Shown: positions 13,701 through 28,000 of the stretch, piece by piece | Layout: each line of letters opens with the position of its first letter | Numbering within the stretch: position 1 is the first letter of the stretch | From: Sordaria brevicollis | Lineage: Eukaryota; Ascomycota; Sordariomycetes; Sordariales; Sordariaceae | NCBI GenBank assembly: GCA_033439795.1 | Contig: JAUTDP010000007.1 | Location: 1 to 64,000, forward strand | DNA: 64,000 nt | Reading direction: 5' to 3' | Position numbers and translations under genes: made by a program | The notes under the pieces: model-generated | What the model was told of the DNA's origin: nothing | Database searches by the model: none | Seen by the model: only the letters and a program-made list of their open reading frames with translations

Positions 13701-14980
13701 TATAATTAACGAGGGTAAAAAGGAGGAAGATAGTTAAAAGGAATATTATTATATAAACGGAATTAAAAAATTCAATTCGGAGCCGGATGACGATTCTATT
13801 AAATTTATATAATTCGCTAATTAGGCTAAATATTATATAATACTTATCGTATAAACCGAATCGACGGCTCCTTTTAATAATAATAATAACGGTTCCGCAA
13901 TGTCCGAATAGTTTAAAATAAGCGAAGATAAAGATCCTTTATTTTTCGAGGAAGCCGAATCCGTTAATTTAATTTTCTAGGAGGGATAGGTAATAGAAAT
14001 TAATATTATTTTCGTAAATAAATTTATATATATTTTCCGCAAAATAATATATTTACCGGTTCTGATTAATTGCGATTTTAATAGGCCCGAAATTAACGTT
14101 TATATAAATTTTAACGCTTTAGGAATTTTCGTTAATTATACTTTCGTTAAAGAATTTATTAAGAACCCCCGTTTTTTCGCGATTAATCCCTTTATAATTA
14201 ATAATATATTAAAGAGTAAATTTGTAAATAAGTAAATAGAATTTCACTTTTATATATAAAATTATATTTATAATATATAAATTAATAAATACTTTTTAAT
14301 TTACGCTAATATAGTAATTAAATTCGCCCCGAAATTATTTTTAAGTATTAAATTCCTAACCGATTATAATATTATTTTAAATTTTATTTTTAATAAAGTT
14401 CGTATAAAATTTACTTATAATATAAAGGTAAAGGGGTAAATATTTTAGAAAATATATATTTAATATAATATTTAAATTTATAATAAACCTACTTTTAATT
14501 AAATTAAACCGTATTTTATTACTTTATATAAGATTATATTAATAAGGAAAATTATCGTATTAACTTTTATATATATAAATATTTTAGTCCGATATTATAA
14601 TTTCCTTAAAAACCTCTGGAAATTTAATTTAAAAGCCTATTGTTTCCGATCGGATTATAATAATATTTTCAATTATATTATTATTTATAGAATTATTAAA
14701 TAAATTTTTATTTTGAATTGCGTTATATACCCGTTAGTAATTAAAATATATAAAATAATCGGTTATATTTATAATTTTATTAATAACGAATTCGGTATAT
14801 TTATAAATAATAGCGACCTTAATTATTTATTATTTATTATTAAAGCCGGTTTTATTTTTAAATAATACGTTATATTTTTAGACGAGGAAGACCGTTAATA
14901 CGCGTTATTAATTTAGGACGCTAAAAAGAATAATTCGAAGCCCTTTAGGAAATTAAATTCTTTTAAATTACTAATTTAGG
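10714..14980 (+). pseudogene. Degenerate 5' internal (gag-like) region of element A
   Basis: This is the sequence between the LTR and pol. A segment at 11,958-12,278 is open for 106 codons. About 12,290-12,720 reads as a Pro/Gly-rich stretch with runs such as GGGGSRPPNP, which resembles the disordered part of a fungal gag. From about 12,720 the frame continues with many stops. No zinc knuckle was recognised. The first 830 bases are shared with the inverted copy at the left end of the window. Assignment as gag rests mainly on position. Confidence 0.45.
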
Positions 14981-14982
14981 GA

Positions 14983-17900
14983 TTGAATAAATTAAATAAT
15001 ATCTTTAAAGCGAAATCGTTAATTGGAGTTAATATTTATTATAATAAATTAAATTTCGCCGAAAAATTTATTAAATTAATTAATAATTTCGATATTTTTT
15101 ATAATTATAATATAATATTGATAATAGAGGACGAGAAGATAAAAAGTAATTTCGTCGACGGGTAGTAAAATTAACGACGTTAAATCCGAATATACCCTTT
15201 AGGATATAAAGATTAAATATTCTTAAATAAAATTTATAATAGATTATCTATATAGGATAAAATGAATTTTATAAAATAATTTACCCTTTTAGCTTATTTA
15301 GTATTTATTATTTAAAGAAAGGCGGCTAAGGGCGATAAAGGTCGCGTAATATTAAATTTACGCCCTTTAAATAAAGTAATTATCCCCGATATATATTTAT
15401 TATTAAATTAATAGGATATTATAAATAATATAATCGGATATATTATCTTTTTTATTTTTAATATATTTAATTTTTTTATTAATTATTAATATATTTTAAA
15501 TATAAAGACCGTATAATTATTATTAACTTACGAGGTTTAAAGTAATTTAACGTAATATTTATAAATTTTAAAAATATTTTAACCTTCGCGTAACGTTTTA
15601 TAAATCGTTATTTCTTCGAATATTATTACTTCGTACGCGCTTATATTAATAATATCGTTGTATTTAATAAATTTAAAGAGGAATATCTAGCCTATTTATA
15701 AATCGTATTTAATATTATTAACGAATATTATATATATATCGGCGCCGATAAATCGTTTATTGGGTACTTTTCCGTAAAATTTTTGAAATATATAATCGAT
15801 AGAAAAGGAATTATTAGGATGGATAATCGGATTACGGCTTTTAAATAAATTAAATTTTTTAATATTTTAAATATTTTAAAAATTTATATTAATATAATAA
15901 AATAATTGCGTTCCGGGGTAATATAATTCTAAATTAAGTATATTTTATTAGAAAAGCGAAAGATTAAACTTTTTTATTAAGGATGCAAATCCGGCGAATT
16001 ATTAATTAAAGCTTTTAAAAACGTACGTAAGGCGTATATTATTCGTGATAAATTTATATTTATAATAAAGGAGATTTACGTTTTTAAAATTATATAGGAG
16101 GATTTATATATTTAAATTAAATTATAGTATTACGACCGTAAATAATTTCTATTCTTTAAAATAAATATTTATAAATTTAGTTTTAGGGTAATAATTTTTT
16201 AATTTATAAACGAATAATATAATTAATTACCTTAGGGTTAGGAAATCGCTATTCTTAGCCGTAATATTTTAATTAAATATATTCGATTAATCGCTTTCGT
16301 TTCTAAAGTGATTACGCTAATTAAGAAATTATATAAATTTATAGAAGCCGAAATCGCCGCTATTATTTAGATATTAAAGAAGTAGTGTAAAATAGTTTAA
16401 TCGAACGAATAGCCTTTATAGATCTTTATTAATTATTTTCTAATAAAGGGTATTTTAAAATATATTTTATTTATTATTATAAATTTGGCTAAAGCGAATT
16501 TTAAATTCGCGAACGTTGTAAATTAGGCTTTATAATTCCGTCTCTACGTATATTATATTTTTAGGAAATTTAACGTCGTCCCCGATATTCTATTATAATT
16601 CTTTATATTAATAAATTAATATATAGATTAGGATAATATCGATTAATTTAAAAACGTTTAAATAAATTAGGTAAAAAGCGAATAATTTAACCTTCGGTCG
16701 ATTATTTTTATTTTAATACCCTAATTTTATAAATATATTATATAAAATTATATAAAGGAGTTTTAGTATTAAAATATTATTAATATAATTTAAATAGCCA
16801 ATTAAGCCTTAATAGATTCGTTAAAACCCCGATTAGCGTTTAGGTTAAAATAGGCCGATTATTACGGCGAATTCCTTACCAGTCCTTTCGAATTGCGTAA
16901 CGGTCTTCTCTTCTATATAAATTATAATAACGAAAAGTATTTTTACTTATTTATTTTTTACGTATAGAATATATTCGCGTTAATATATAACGAAAAGTAT
17001 TATACCGGAATTAATTATATAATATTAAAATTAAATTACATTTATTTTTATAAAAAGACGTAAAAAGTGCGATTATACGTCCGTTATTATTATATATATT
17101 AAGAATATTAAACCGATAAATAATTTCCCCCTAATAAATTATAATTTATATAATCCTTACTTTAATTATTTTAAATAATTATTATTAATTTTATTACGAA
17201 TATACTTAAGGTCGAATTTAAAAGGACCTTTTGGACTCTCTCCGGTTATAAATTCCTAAACGTATTATATACCGATATTTATAAATTTAATAAAAAAATA
17301 TTATTAATTATAAAATATTATTTATACGGTATTAAAGAATAGGTTATTATAAAATTACGCGCTTAATATTATACGGATTAGGGAATTCTATAATATATTA
17401 TTAGTAATTATAATATTAAATTCACTTTATAATTATAAAAAAAGTTTTTAAAATTTATAATACGAAATTATTATATTTTACGGCTTATTATCCTTAAATA
17501 AATAACTAATTCGAATATATAAATTAAATAATCGAAATCGCTATTCGGTTTTATTACGCTACTTTAAATAATTTTTAGACTAATATTCTATAAACCGTTT
17601 AATATTTATTAAATAATTCTCTTTATTGTATTTTCGGTATAAATTTTAATAAAATAATATATAATTTTAAACGTTAAACGTTAATAGATATTTTAATCGC
17701 TTCGGAAGATCGTAGGGAATTTAACGTCGAAACGTTAAAAATTATCCGTCGAAATTTATAGGAGGAGGTAATATAATTAATTAACGAAGCCGGTATAATA
17801 ATTAAACGCCGCTATAATTTTAAATATACGTTAATTTCGTTTTAAGTCGGTAAAGAAATATTTATTCGTTTAAATAATAAATATAAATTATTTAAAAAAT

Positions 17901-18100
17901 TAAAAAGGAAATAATTAATATTACGTTTAAATTAATATTATATTATTAAAAGAATTGGATATTTTATTTATAAATTAAATTTCCCTAAGGATAAAAAGCT
18001 TTACCTTATAATTTCTATAGTTTAATTATATTACGTTATTTAAAGTTTTAATTTATTCGGGCGCGTTGAAAACTTTTTAATATTAATAGAATAAGATAAT
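14983..18100 (+). pseudogene. Degenerate pol of element A (RT, RNase H, integrase)
   Basis: The plus strand shows an RT beginning with a KGRVILNLRPLNK motif (about 15,336-15,380) and an active-site strand FVRAYINNIVVF in which both catalytic aspartates read Asn (codons 15,648-15,653, AAT AAT). Next comes a thumb region ending near 15,930. The RNase H region is hard to read. At about 17,080-17,500 a KNIKPINNFP-like segment and the integrase core follow, as expected for Ty3/gypsy. Many stops are TAA/TAG at positions where Gln or Trp is expected. The short open frame at 14,983-15,165 is a piece of this gene. Confidence 0.75.
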
Positions 18101-19250
18101 CGGCTTCCTTTCGCCCTTAGTAAGATTATAAATCGATAAATAAAGGTATTAAAATATAAAGGGGAGGTAATTGAATTTTTAATAATAATAAACGGTTAAT
18201 TTAATATAAACGTAAAATAAGTATAATAATTTACTTTAATAAATATTAACGAAAAATTAATTTGTAATTACGAATAGAAGTACCCGTTCAATTAATAAAA
18301 AGAGAAAGAACGTTCTAAATATATATTATTAAAATAGAAGTTAATTAAAAAGATTTTTAAAATTAACGTTATTATTATTTTATTATTTAAAGTATTAAGT
18401 GGAATATTAATAAAAAGAACGTAATCCGTATTTATTATTTTTAAAAATAGGACGAATTCGTCGCCCTAATAATAATTAACGAATTCGTTACCGGTATTTG
18501 AATTTGGGCGGATTCGTCGGTTATTTCGCTATTTATAAAAAGCGTTGTATAAACCTTAATATAATTTCTTTTATTCGTTTATTATATATTTATTTCTTCG
18601 CTATATAAAATTTTCTTTAATATTATTTCCTTTTTTCCTTCTTAATTATAATTATCCTTTATATTTTTCTTTTATTTACTAATATCGTTTCTTTACAATA
18701 GGGAATTTACGGATTATTATTTTCTTTTCTTTTTTTACCTTTTTCTTTTTTTAAACGTTAATTATTTCTTTTTTTCTTTCTCTTATTTTTCTTTTATTAT
18801 TTCGCTATTTCTTCTAATAATAAAAATTACTCGTATCCTTTTAATTCTCCTCCTTATTATCGATAAATTCGTTGAATTAATTTTAAAATAATTAAAATTA
18901 TAGTAAATTATCTTTTTTTAATTGAATTCAATCGTTATTTATATATTATAAATAATTATTAAATTATTTACGCTATATTTAGAGCGTTACGCGAATAGTT
19001 AATTACTTATAATAAAGAATTTATTGAATTCGTATAGATATTATTCTAGAACACTATTAAGAATGGAAATAGCGAAATCGTTTTTAATATTTATATTCGT
19101 ACGGAGGAGACCGCGTAAAAATATATAATATTAAACTTTGGAAATAAAATTCTTATTTAAATTCTTCGTAAAATTATTAATTTAATTATTACTTTTATTA
19201 ATTTATATTTTAAAATCTTTTAATCTTTCTAATATATAATTCGTTATTGG
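18101..19250 (+). other. Post-integrase region of element A, no intact gene
   Basis: A degraded coding-like stretch continues to about 18,310, then AT-rich sequence with T-rich runs (about 18,540-18,830). I see no recognisable domain. It continues at 37,417 on the other side of the H insertion. Confidence 0.5.
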
Positions 19251-19274
19251 GTTTAGGTCAGGGTTGGGATTAGT

Positions 19275-19660
19275 ACTACTCTAGTCTAGTATTTGACCAG
19301 TACTAGTACTAGAGGTCTAGTACTAGTACTAGACCCAGTACTAATACTAATTAGTACTCTAGTATTTTAGTAGTACTAAAGTATTTTTAGTATTTTCGAA
19401 AAAAAGATATTATATATTATATATACTATAAAAGAAGCCGGTTTTAATGGTATTATTATTTTTAAAAAAACCTATTTTTCGTAAAGTTATAAAGGAAATA
19501 AAAATACTAATTAGTACTAATTAGTACTATTTTAGTACTCTAGTACTACTAAAATACTAATTAGTATTAGAAATACCAGTCTAGTACTTGAAATACTAGT
19601 TTAGTACTAGAAATACTAGTCTAGTATTAGAAATACTAATTTAGTATTTCTAGGATAATA
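19275..19660. repeat. AGTACT/CTAGTACTAG palindromic repeats, left block of element H
   Basis: Irregular tandem runs of TAGTACTA, CTAGTACTAG and TACTAATTAGTA occur here. The unit is self-complementary, so each strand can fold. A different AT-rich spacer interrupts the block at about 19,385-19,500. Confidence 0.85.
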
Positions 19661-20152
19661 TTAAATATTTTATTATTTTATATAATAAATTAAATTTAAA
19701 TAATAAATAAATATATATGGAATGTATAATTTAATAATATATAGGGATAAATTTTTGAATTTTATCATAAATCTTTTATAATTTATAATCATAATTTATA
19801 TTATTAAATTCTTTATAAAAAGAACCTGCTGTAATAAATATAATATATTCATATATATAAAAACGTTTCATAATAATTTTACTATTAAATAATATATTCC
19901 GTTTATTTAATAATTAATAAACCTCCTCCTCATATATAATAATATTTTATCCTTTTTAATTCGTATTTGGTAAACTAATTTATTATAATTAATAAAAAAT
20001 ATATAAAGCCCTTGCTTTTATATATATATATATATATATTAAATTTCTTCAAAGCAAGCCTTATAAAGCTTACCTTGTTTCTTTAACCTTTTTTATTAAT
20101 TCTAGTGGTATTTTAAGGCCTACTTATTTAAAAGCCGTTTATTACCATCTTA
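19661..20152. other. AT-rich interior of element H, no gene
   Basis: This stretch has no open frame of note. It keeps some CA and TG, for example around 19,760-19,850 and 20,040-20,110, so it is less RIP-altered than the surrounding gypsy sequence. It includes a short TA dinucleotide run near 20,022-20,038. Confidence 0.6.
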
Positions 20153-20342
<190 letters not shown>

Positions 20343-20374
20343 TCTAATTTCTTATTATATTAAGTTTATAATAC

Positions 20375-20983
20375 TAGAATTTAGAATACTAATTAGTATT
20401 TTTAGTAATATTAGAGTACTAAAAGTACTAAAAGTACTAAAAGTACTAATTAGTACTATTTTAGTACTATTTTAGTACTATTTTAGTACTCTAGTACTAC
20501 TAAAAATACTAATTAGTACTAATTTAGTACTACTCTAGTACTACTAAAAGTACTAATTAGTATTAATTTAGTACTACTCTAGTACTACTCTAGTACTCTA
20601 ATACTACTAAAAATACTAATTAGTATTTTCGGTTTTTAAAATATTAATATTTTATATAATATAAATATATATTATTATAAAGTAAAAATCGTATATTCTA
20701 AATCTTTAATTAGATTTTCGATAATACTTTTGTTAAATTATTTATACCTATATTTATATAACCGTTTTCAAAACCTTAATTATAAATTACCTAAAAATAT
20801 TTTAGTATAAAGAAAAGTAGTTTTATATATAAATATTTATAAAGAATATATACAAATCGAAAAATATTATAAAATATTGATTTTCAAAAATTAGTATTTC
20901 TAGTATACTAAAGTCTAGTACTAATCTAGTACTAGTACTGGACTAGTTTAGTACTGGGGCAATACTAGTATTAGTATTAAAGT
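20375..20983. repeat. AGTACT palindromic repeats, right blocks of element H
   Basis: Two further blocks of the TAGTACTA family (about 20,375-20,625 and 20,880-20,983) are separated by about 250 bases of AT-rich DNA with no gene. The family resumes at 37,361-37,395 after element B. AAAGT at 20,979-20,983 is the left target-site duplicate of B. Confidence 0.85.
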
Positions 20984-21269
20984 TATTAAGGGATAGCGTT
21001 GGTACCGTTAAATATATAATAAAATATATATTATTGTACAAAAGAAGGGAAAGGAAAAATGTATACGGAGGATTGGATATATGGGCGCGAGCCTATACCC
21101 TAGTCCGTACGTACCTACGTGATACTGTACGTAATTATAGGTGATTAGATTTGGACTATATCGAATTATAATATACGTATTATAATCGAAAATAATCGCT
21201 AGGGATTTAAATACCTATATAAGTAGTTAATACGTATACCGGGTATAGTATAAATATAATCCTATAATA
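20984..21269 (-). repeat. 3' LTR of element B (286 bp)
   Basis: It matches 28,795-28,836 joined to 37,112-37,355. The terminal ACA of the right copy reads ATA here, a RIP-type change. Confidence 0.9.
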
Positions 21270-21281
21270 TTATCCCCCTTT
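21270..21281 (-). promoter_or_regulatory. Polypurine tract of element B
   Basis: The complement reads AAAGGGGGATAA immediately before the LTR start. This is where Ty3/gypsy elements prime plus-strand DNA synthesis, and it fixes the orientation of B. Confidence 0.75.
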
Positions 21282-21669
21282 AAAAGAAATTCGTAAAATT
21301 AAAAAAATTTATATATACGTATAATTATAACCCAAAATCCTTTATTAATTTATTAAATACTTCTACCCGTAACGCTAACCGTATTTTAAATTATTTATCT
21401 ATTAAAAATTATATAATCCTTATTATTACTTCTATAAATCCTTTTTCTACCTCCTTTTCGGTTAATAATAATTCTATTTTAAAGATAGCGAATTATTATA
21501 TTAAGCGGGCGGAGCGGCGGCGTAAAGCGCGGGGCTCGGTATTAACGTCGGGCTACCCGTTGCGAATAATAGGGTCCGTTATCGGGATTTCTTCTTTTTA
21601 TTCAAAATAATCGAGAAGCTCTTTAACGCAAGGTAGTATTAATTTATTAAAATAATCGCAATAAAATTC

Positions 21670-24450
21670 CTAAAGGCGTACCTTATAATTAATAACGTTA
21701 TCGACTTTCTTTTAAATAGGGTTGTAATCGCCCTTTTATTTAATTAAATAATATTAATAATAATTTTCTCCTTTCTATTTAATATTTAATAATTTATCGA
21801 ATTCCTGTTTAATATATTCTTTATAATTATTAATACGGATTATAATTCTACCCTCGTTAATATAAACGTTAGAATCGACGACCTAACCGGGGAGACCTTA
21901 ACCGGTCTAATATTAAATTATCGAAATATAAAAAATTAACGAATATTTTATATTATTAAATAATTATAATTTAACGGTATATAAATCCGCTTTTAAAATT
22001 TTAAATAATCCTTCTTAACGGAAAGAGAATTTAATATATAGGCAATTATTAATTAAATTAGACGTATCGAATAAAATAATATCCCCTTCTTTATATTTTA
22101 TTAAATCGATCCGTTTTTTATTAATATTCTCTTTATACCGGTTTTAATTACGTTTAATTTATTAAATTACAAAGTTTTAAATTTTACGGAAACGGTCGGC
22201 GAATTTATTAGCCTTATAATATTCTTTTAATTATATAAGTAATAATATTAATAGTAGGGGGTTACGAAATTCGGTATTTATACGGGGATAATAATTATAA
22301 TTAGCGAAGAAAAGTAATAGGCCTATTAACGAAGATATTATATTATTACCGGCGAATTCTATAAAGGGAAGCTATTTAACCTAATCGGTTTATACCTAAT
22401 TAATATATAATCGGAAATATTATTCCATTTCTACGTTAATATATTCGGTTTAAATATTTATTTAAAGGTAGAAAATAAAAATTAAAGTATATATAATATT
22501 TAAACGTTAATATAAGGAGGATTAAAATTATAATATAAATTGAATATTTTTATCCGAAAGGATAGAGTTTAAAAGGCTATAAAAATAATAAATACGGTCG
22601 ATAAAACGTTCGGTTAATTCTTTTACCAATAGTATAATTATTAATATAAAGTATTATATCTTTATTAGTTAGTTAATAATAATATAAATATATTTAAATT
22701 TTTAACCAAAATAGAAATTACCGGGGAATAGAGTAATATAATCGACGGAAATACGGATTTAGGGAGTTAATACAACGGGTAGGGTTTTAAAGAGATTAAT
22801 AGAATTACATTTAAAGAATTTAGTCTTTATATAAAATAGGCAAACTTTATAGAATATATATACGTCGTTAATTATATTTTCCTAATAGAATTTTCGGGAT
22901 AAAAATTCGTACGTAATATTATAATTAAAGTAGCCCGCGCTAAGCGAATTATATTAGCGATTAATTAATTAAAATTAGAATTCCTTATTATAAAGGTCGA
23001 TAATTATACGGTCGTATTATTTAATAATATTATTAAGGGTAATTTAATATTCGTTAAAAATTTTATAAAGGATTTTACGAATTAAAATTAATTAATTATA
23101 ATTATTTAGATTATTTAAAGCGGAGACCGCTTTTTAAAGGAATATAAAATTTTCGTAATTATTTAAAATAATATCGTCGATTAATTTATCCTCGTAATTA
23201 CTTATTAAGGAGAGGGAATAATAAAAAGTTAAATTTTCTTCGTCGAAGTAACCGTTTGCGAATTATAAAGGTTAAAAAAGGGTATATTAATAGATAATAA
23301 AGCGTTTATTTTTTATACCCGTAAGGATATCGTTAGGTTTTTTATTAAGGGTATTAGGGTATAAATTCTTCGATCCCGGGGTATATTGAATTTAAAAGTT
23401 AAAACGTAATAAGAATTACAATTAGCGTATATACCGTTATATAAATTACTTATTAATTATAAAGGTTTTTAAATTTTTATAATCCGTTAGGATATTGAAT
23501 AGTTATTATACTCCTTTAAATTCGGGCTACTATTCCTTTAACGCTTTAATAATAATTAAAAATTCTTTATTATAAACGTTATAATTATATTTTTAAACTA
23601 TATATTTTATTAAAAAATATACGATTAAATATAAAATTCCGTTATCGCTATATTATAAAAACGTACCTTTTATTATTTAATTAAATATATTTATTTCGAT
23701 TACGGTCTTTTTAATCTAATTATAAATCTTTAATATAAGTCCGGTCGCGAAGGCCTTTTTCAATATATTAAAAGCGGATTAATAGCGGTTAAACTATAAT
23801 TATAGTACGTCTTTCTTCGTTAATTCGTATAATAAGGATATTATCGTCGAAAATACTTTAATAAAACGCCGGTAAAAGTTCGCGAAATTAAAGAATTATT
23901 AAAACGATTTCTTAAATTAAGGGGGCGCCTAATCGAATACGGCTTTAACTTTATTTAAATTTATTTCGATACTATTTAATATAATAATTAGGCCGAAATA
24001 TTTTATACGTTTTATATAGAATTTATATTTATCGATATTTATATTTAAATTAGCTTTAATTAAGCGTTCGAAAACGTCGTTAACGTATTATTCGTAATCC
24101 TTCTCGTTATTAAAATATATAAGGATATTATTAAAATAGGCGGTTATATAAACGTTAAAAATATTATATAAAATATTATTAATATAATTTTAAAAAGCGT
24201 TAAGGGCGCCTTAGAGGCTAAAAGGTATAATTAAAGATTCGAATAGCCTAAACTTTATTATAAACGTAGTTAATTATTTGTAACCTTCTTTAATACGGAC
24301 CCGGTTAAAAATAATAATAATATTTAATTTAGTAAAAATTTTAATACGGTAAATAACGTCGAATATTTTTTTAATAAGCGGAAGCGGGTAATAGGATTTA
24401 AGGGTAATATTATTAATATTTTAATAATTAATATAAATGTAGACTCCTCT
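21670..24450 (-). pseudogene. Degenerate pol of element B (RT, RNase H, integrase, chromodomain)
   Basis: On the minus strand RT runs from about 24,430 to 23,800. It shows the EGYxWLTTF-type block, GLFESLxIPFSL, the active-site strand AYFNNILIY with both Asp codons turned to Asn (complement of 24,126-24,131), and then KYxGLIITPN-like residues. Integrase occupies about 22,900-22,200. At about 21,800-21,670 a segment reads YYLIK(stop)KGDYNPI, which matches the YLVKWKGY core of a chromodomain with Trp turned to stop. That makes B a chromovirus. Many Trp and Gln positions are now stops. Confidence 0.75.
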
Positions 24451-24647
24451 TCCCGGCTTTTTAATTAAAAGTACGGGAGCGGAGGCTTTTAATTATAATA
24501 AGCGGATAAATTTCTTTTTTAAATTATTATTATTCTATTTTTTAATAATGCTAAATTCCTTTAAATTAAAAATATAATTATAGGAAGCGGGTAATATAAC
24601 GTTAAATTTAAATTCGAATTTAAAATTATAAAACTAATTAGGGGGTA

Positions 24648-25051
24648 AGTAAGTAAGATTCTTATTCCCTAGCTAATTCTATAGCGCCAATATAGTATAG
24701 GGTCCATCTCCGATTCCCCGTAGGATGAAACCGTAGGCGTTAAGCGCCCCGGATAAAAACCCCGGCTACATTTCTCGGCGCGGACCTATCCGCGCCGCTT
24801 CTTCGGCGTTCCACGATCGCGGTGCACACCCACCGCCAACGCGATTGACATCCGTCTTATCCTTTCTATTCACCGTTGCGCTAGAATATTAGACCGCTCC
24901 GCCTTCCCAATCCGCCGTCCCGTCCCCTATTTGCCACCGCCTTCCGCCTTCTACTCCCCCGCCCGTTTGCCCTTCTAACCGCTATTAAACCTCCCAACCG
25001 TTAAACCTTCCTTTACTCCTTCCATCCTCTTCCTCCCCCCACCACGGCCAC
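24648..25051 (-). mobile_element. SINE-like GC-rich insert in element B, not RIP-altered
   Basis: A 404-bp GC-rich block, rich in CA and CG dinucleotides, interrupts element B. It is bounded by an exact 14-bp direct repeat, CTAATTAGGGGGTA, at 24,634-24,647 and 25,052-25,065. Its left end begins with a GTAA tandem, so on the minus strand it ends in (TTAC)n. A duplication of this length plus a simple-sequence tail is typical of target-primed retroposition (SINE, LINE or processed copy). The minus-strand 5' end reads TGGCCGTGGTGG (25,050-25,039), one mismatch from a pol III A box. A weak B-box-like GGTTTAACG lies at 25,007-24,999. No coding frame is apparent. A truncated cellular transcript is an alternative. 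Confidence 0.5.
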
Positions 25052-25065
25052 CTAATTAGGGGGTA

Positions 25066-28000
25066 GTATATCGGTATTTTCCTAATAAAAATTATTCGTC
25101 TATTATTAGTTTTACCGAAATAATTTTTATTAAATTTATACGTCGGTCTTTAGGGGTTTATTTGCTTTTTCGTAGAATTTAGTAATATTTTTAAATGTAA
25201 TTTTATTAATATTAATATTATTGGCGGTAAAATAATAGTTAATAATTTTTTCGCAAATTTAGAAATCGGAGGTATCGCCTATAAGTATAATTAAAACGGA
25301 AATTTTAATTACTTTAATAACTTCCTTATTTCTAATACTGTAAAATATATTAATTTAAATATAATAATTACTACCGAAGAACTTTTTATAATAAATTACT
25401 TTATTATCTATAATATTTTTAATTATATTAATTATAAAATTATTATTAATTACGTTCGGGGTTAAGGCGCCTTTTTCTTCCGTTACTTTATTTTCGTTTA
25501 TTATACGTTAGATATCTTTTATTATATTTACTTTTATTATATAAATAATTTGAAATTTATATTTCTCGGCGAATTAATTGAATATAATTATTAGGAATTC
25601 CTTAATATTAATTAGATCGAAGGGTCTTTTAAAAATATAATAAAAGCGGACCGGCGTTCGATAATCGGGGAAAGAAATATATATTCCTTTAATTAGGCAA
25701 TATAGCGCGGGGATTATACGTAGTAAGGGAAGGGGGTAATAATGCATTATAACCGTTAATATAAAAGTTTAACCGTTAATAATTTTACCGATAGGGATTG
25801 CGCTTATTCTATTAGCGACCCTTTATTTAAATTTATTAAAACGTTAACGAATAGCGCGTTTTATAATTATAGAAATAAAAATCCGGCGAACGGCCTCTAA
25901 TAGTAGGGCGGGGGTATTAAATTCTCCCTTATTAAGGATATTTAAAATAGAGGGTTTTTAGTATATTAATTATATTTTAGGGGAATTTTTAAAAATAATA
26001 GTAGAGGGTACGTCATTAAAAATAATAATTAAAGGCGTATTGACGTTATATTTACGTAATAATAGTACGTAATATAAATAATAGGGTATTTTTAAAAGAA
26101 AGTAACCGCGTTATTTATAAGCGGAGCCGAAAATAAGGTAATCGTTAGGTTAATTGATATTAGGGGTATAATAAATTAATTACGGGTATCCGAAAATAAT
26201 AGGGTTATCCTTTACGAAATTATAAATAAAAAAATTAATAAATTTATAATATACGCTAGTATTTATAATTAGGCGATTAAAATATATAATATTCCTTTTC
26301 GTTTAATTATTAGCGAAGTATAGGAATTTAAGGAATTAGAATTTAAAAATTAGGAAATTATTACGTAAAACGAAATGATAATTAATAAACTTTAGAGCGG
26401 TATAATTATTATTAACGAATATAGTATAATATATTTTATACAGTTTATAAAATAAATAAATAAAAAGATTTAATAAATTAAAGTATTTATAACGGTTATT
26501 TATAAAAGATTTATTAATTTTAATAATTTTAAATTTAATTATAGGGATATTCCTTAATTATTTTCCTCTTTATTTATATTTAATAAACGTTAGCTTTTAA
26601 TTGCAATTTAAATAGGAGGTTATATATTTCTTTAGCCGTTAATAAAACTATTCTTATTACTTATAACCGGGCCTATAAAGCCGTAAAAGTATATAAGGGT
26701 AGGGTAGTAAATAGGTTACTATTATAATATAAAGTAATTAAGAGCCGGAGTATTAGGAACGGGAATATTTATAACGTTAATATTATAATAATTATATTAA
26801 TTATATCCGTATTAACCTTAGGCGGGGTATTATTATTAATTATTATTATTATTATTATTTTTCTCCTTTTCTTTTTTATCCTTCTTCTTTTTCTTTTCCT
26901 TCTCTCTCTCTTTACGTAATTTACACTCGGGTACCTCCTTTTTAAATTAAATACGACCCTTATATTTGGCGGAGAAATAGCCTTTACAATTATAATGGGT
27001 ATAAATATTAATCTTTATATAATATTAAAATACATTATTATTAATTATATAGGAGATTTAAACGTCGGAAGCGGATATAAAGTCGAAATTTATAACGGTA
27101 CTGCCCTTATTAATAATAAATTTAAGAACGGAATTACTTATATTACTAAAAGCGGAATTAAAACCGGTAACGGGGTTATTAATATTAGATTTATAATAAG
27201 GGTTAACGATCTTATTATATTAATCCTTTTATTTAAATTATTTAGCGAAGTCGTAAATTATTTCGAACTATTCGTCGAATTTATTATCTTTAAATTAAAG
27301 GCGCTATAAAGTAATAATATTATAAAAACGTTCGGTTAAACGTTAATAAAAGTAATAAATTTTTATATTATTATTAAATTAATAACATTCGATAATAATA
27401 ACGAATTTATCTTCGAAATTAAATTATTTTATTTTATTTATCTTTAAATCCTCGAATTTATAACGAACTTAAATTATAATATCGACGTTATTATATTTAT
27501 TAACTATTTATTTAAATAAATCGAAAATAATAAATTATTTAACCGGTTTATTAAATAGAATTTTAATAAATTCGGGCTCGATTACTTCCTAAAGTTTATT
27601 ACAAAAAGAATAAGAAATTAAAAAAAATTTAATATCTTCGGTTTTAAAAGCGGAAGGTTTATCTTTAAAAGTAAATAGGATATTAACGCACTATTAATAA
27701 AATTTAATAATTCTCTTAAGAATTTTACCAATATTATCGAAAGTAGGGGAAATAATAATACGCAATACCGATTTATAACTATTACCGCTATTACTTCCAA
27801 TTAAATTATTAGTAATTATATTATTAAATTCAAATTTAAAATTATTAAAATTGGAATTATTATAATTATTATCGTTAAATAAGGGTATAAATATAAAGTC
27901 GGTAAATTTGAAGAAACGCTAGCGAAGGTTATTAACTATCTTTTAATACTTAATTATTTCGTATTTAATTATATTTTAAAAATTAATTTTAAAATCGGAA

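Noticed and set aside
19252..19275. Telomere-like GGGTTTAGG/TTAGGG text
   Set aside because: The matches are single, not tandem, and are explained by the element H terminus and its target duplicate.
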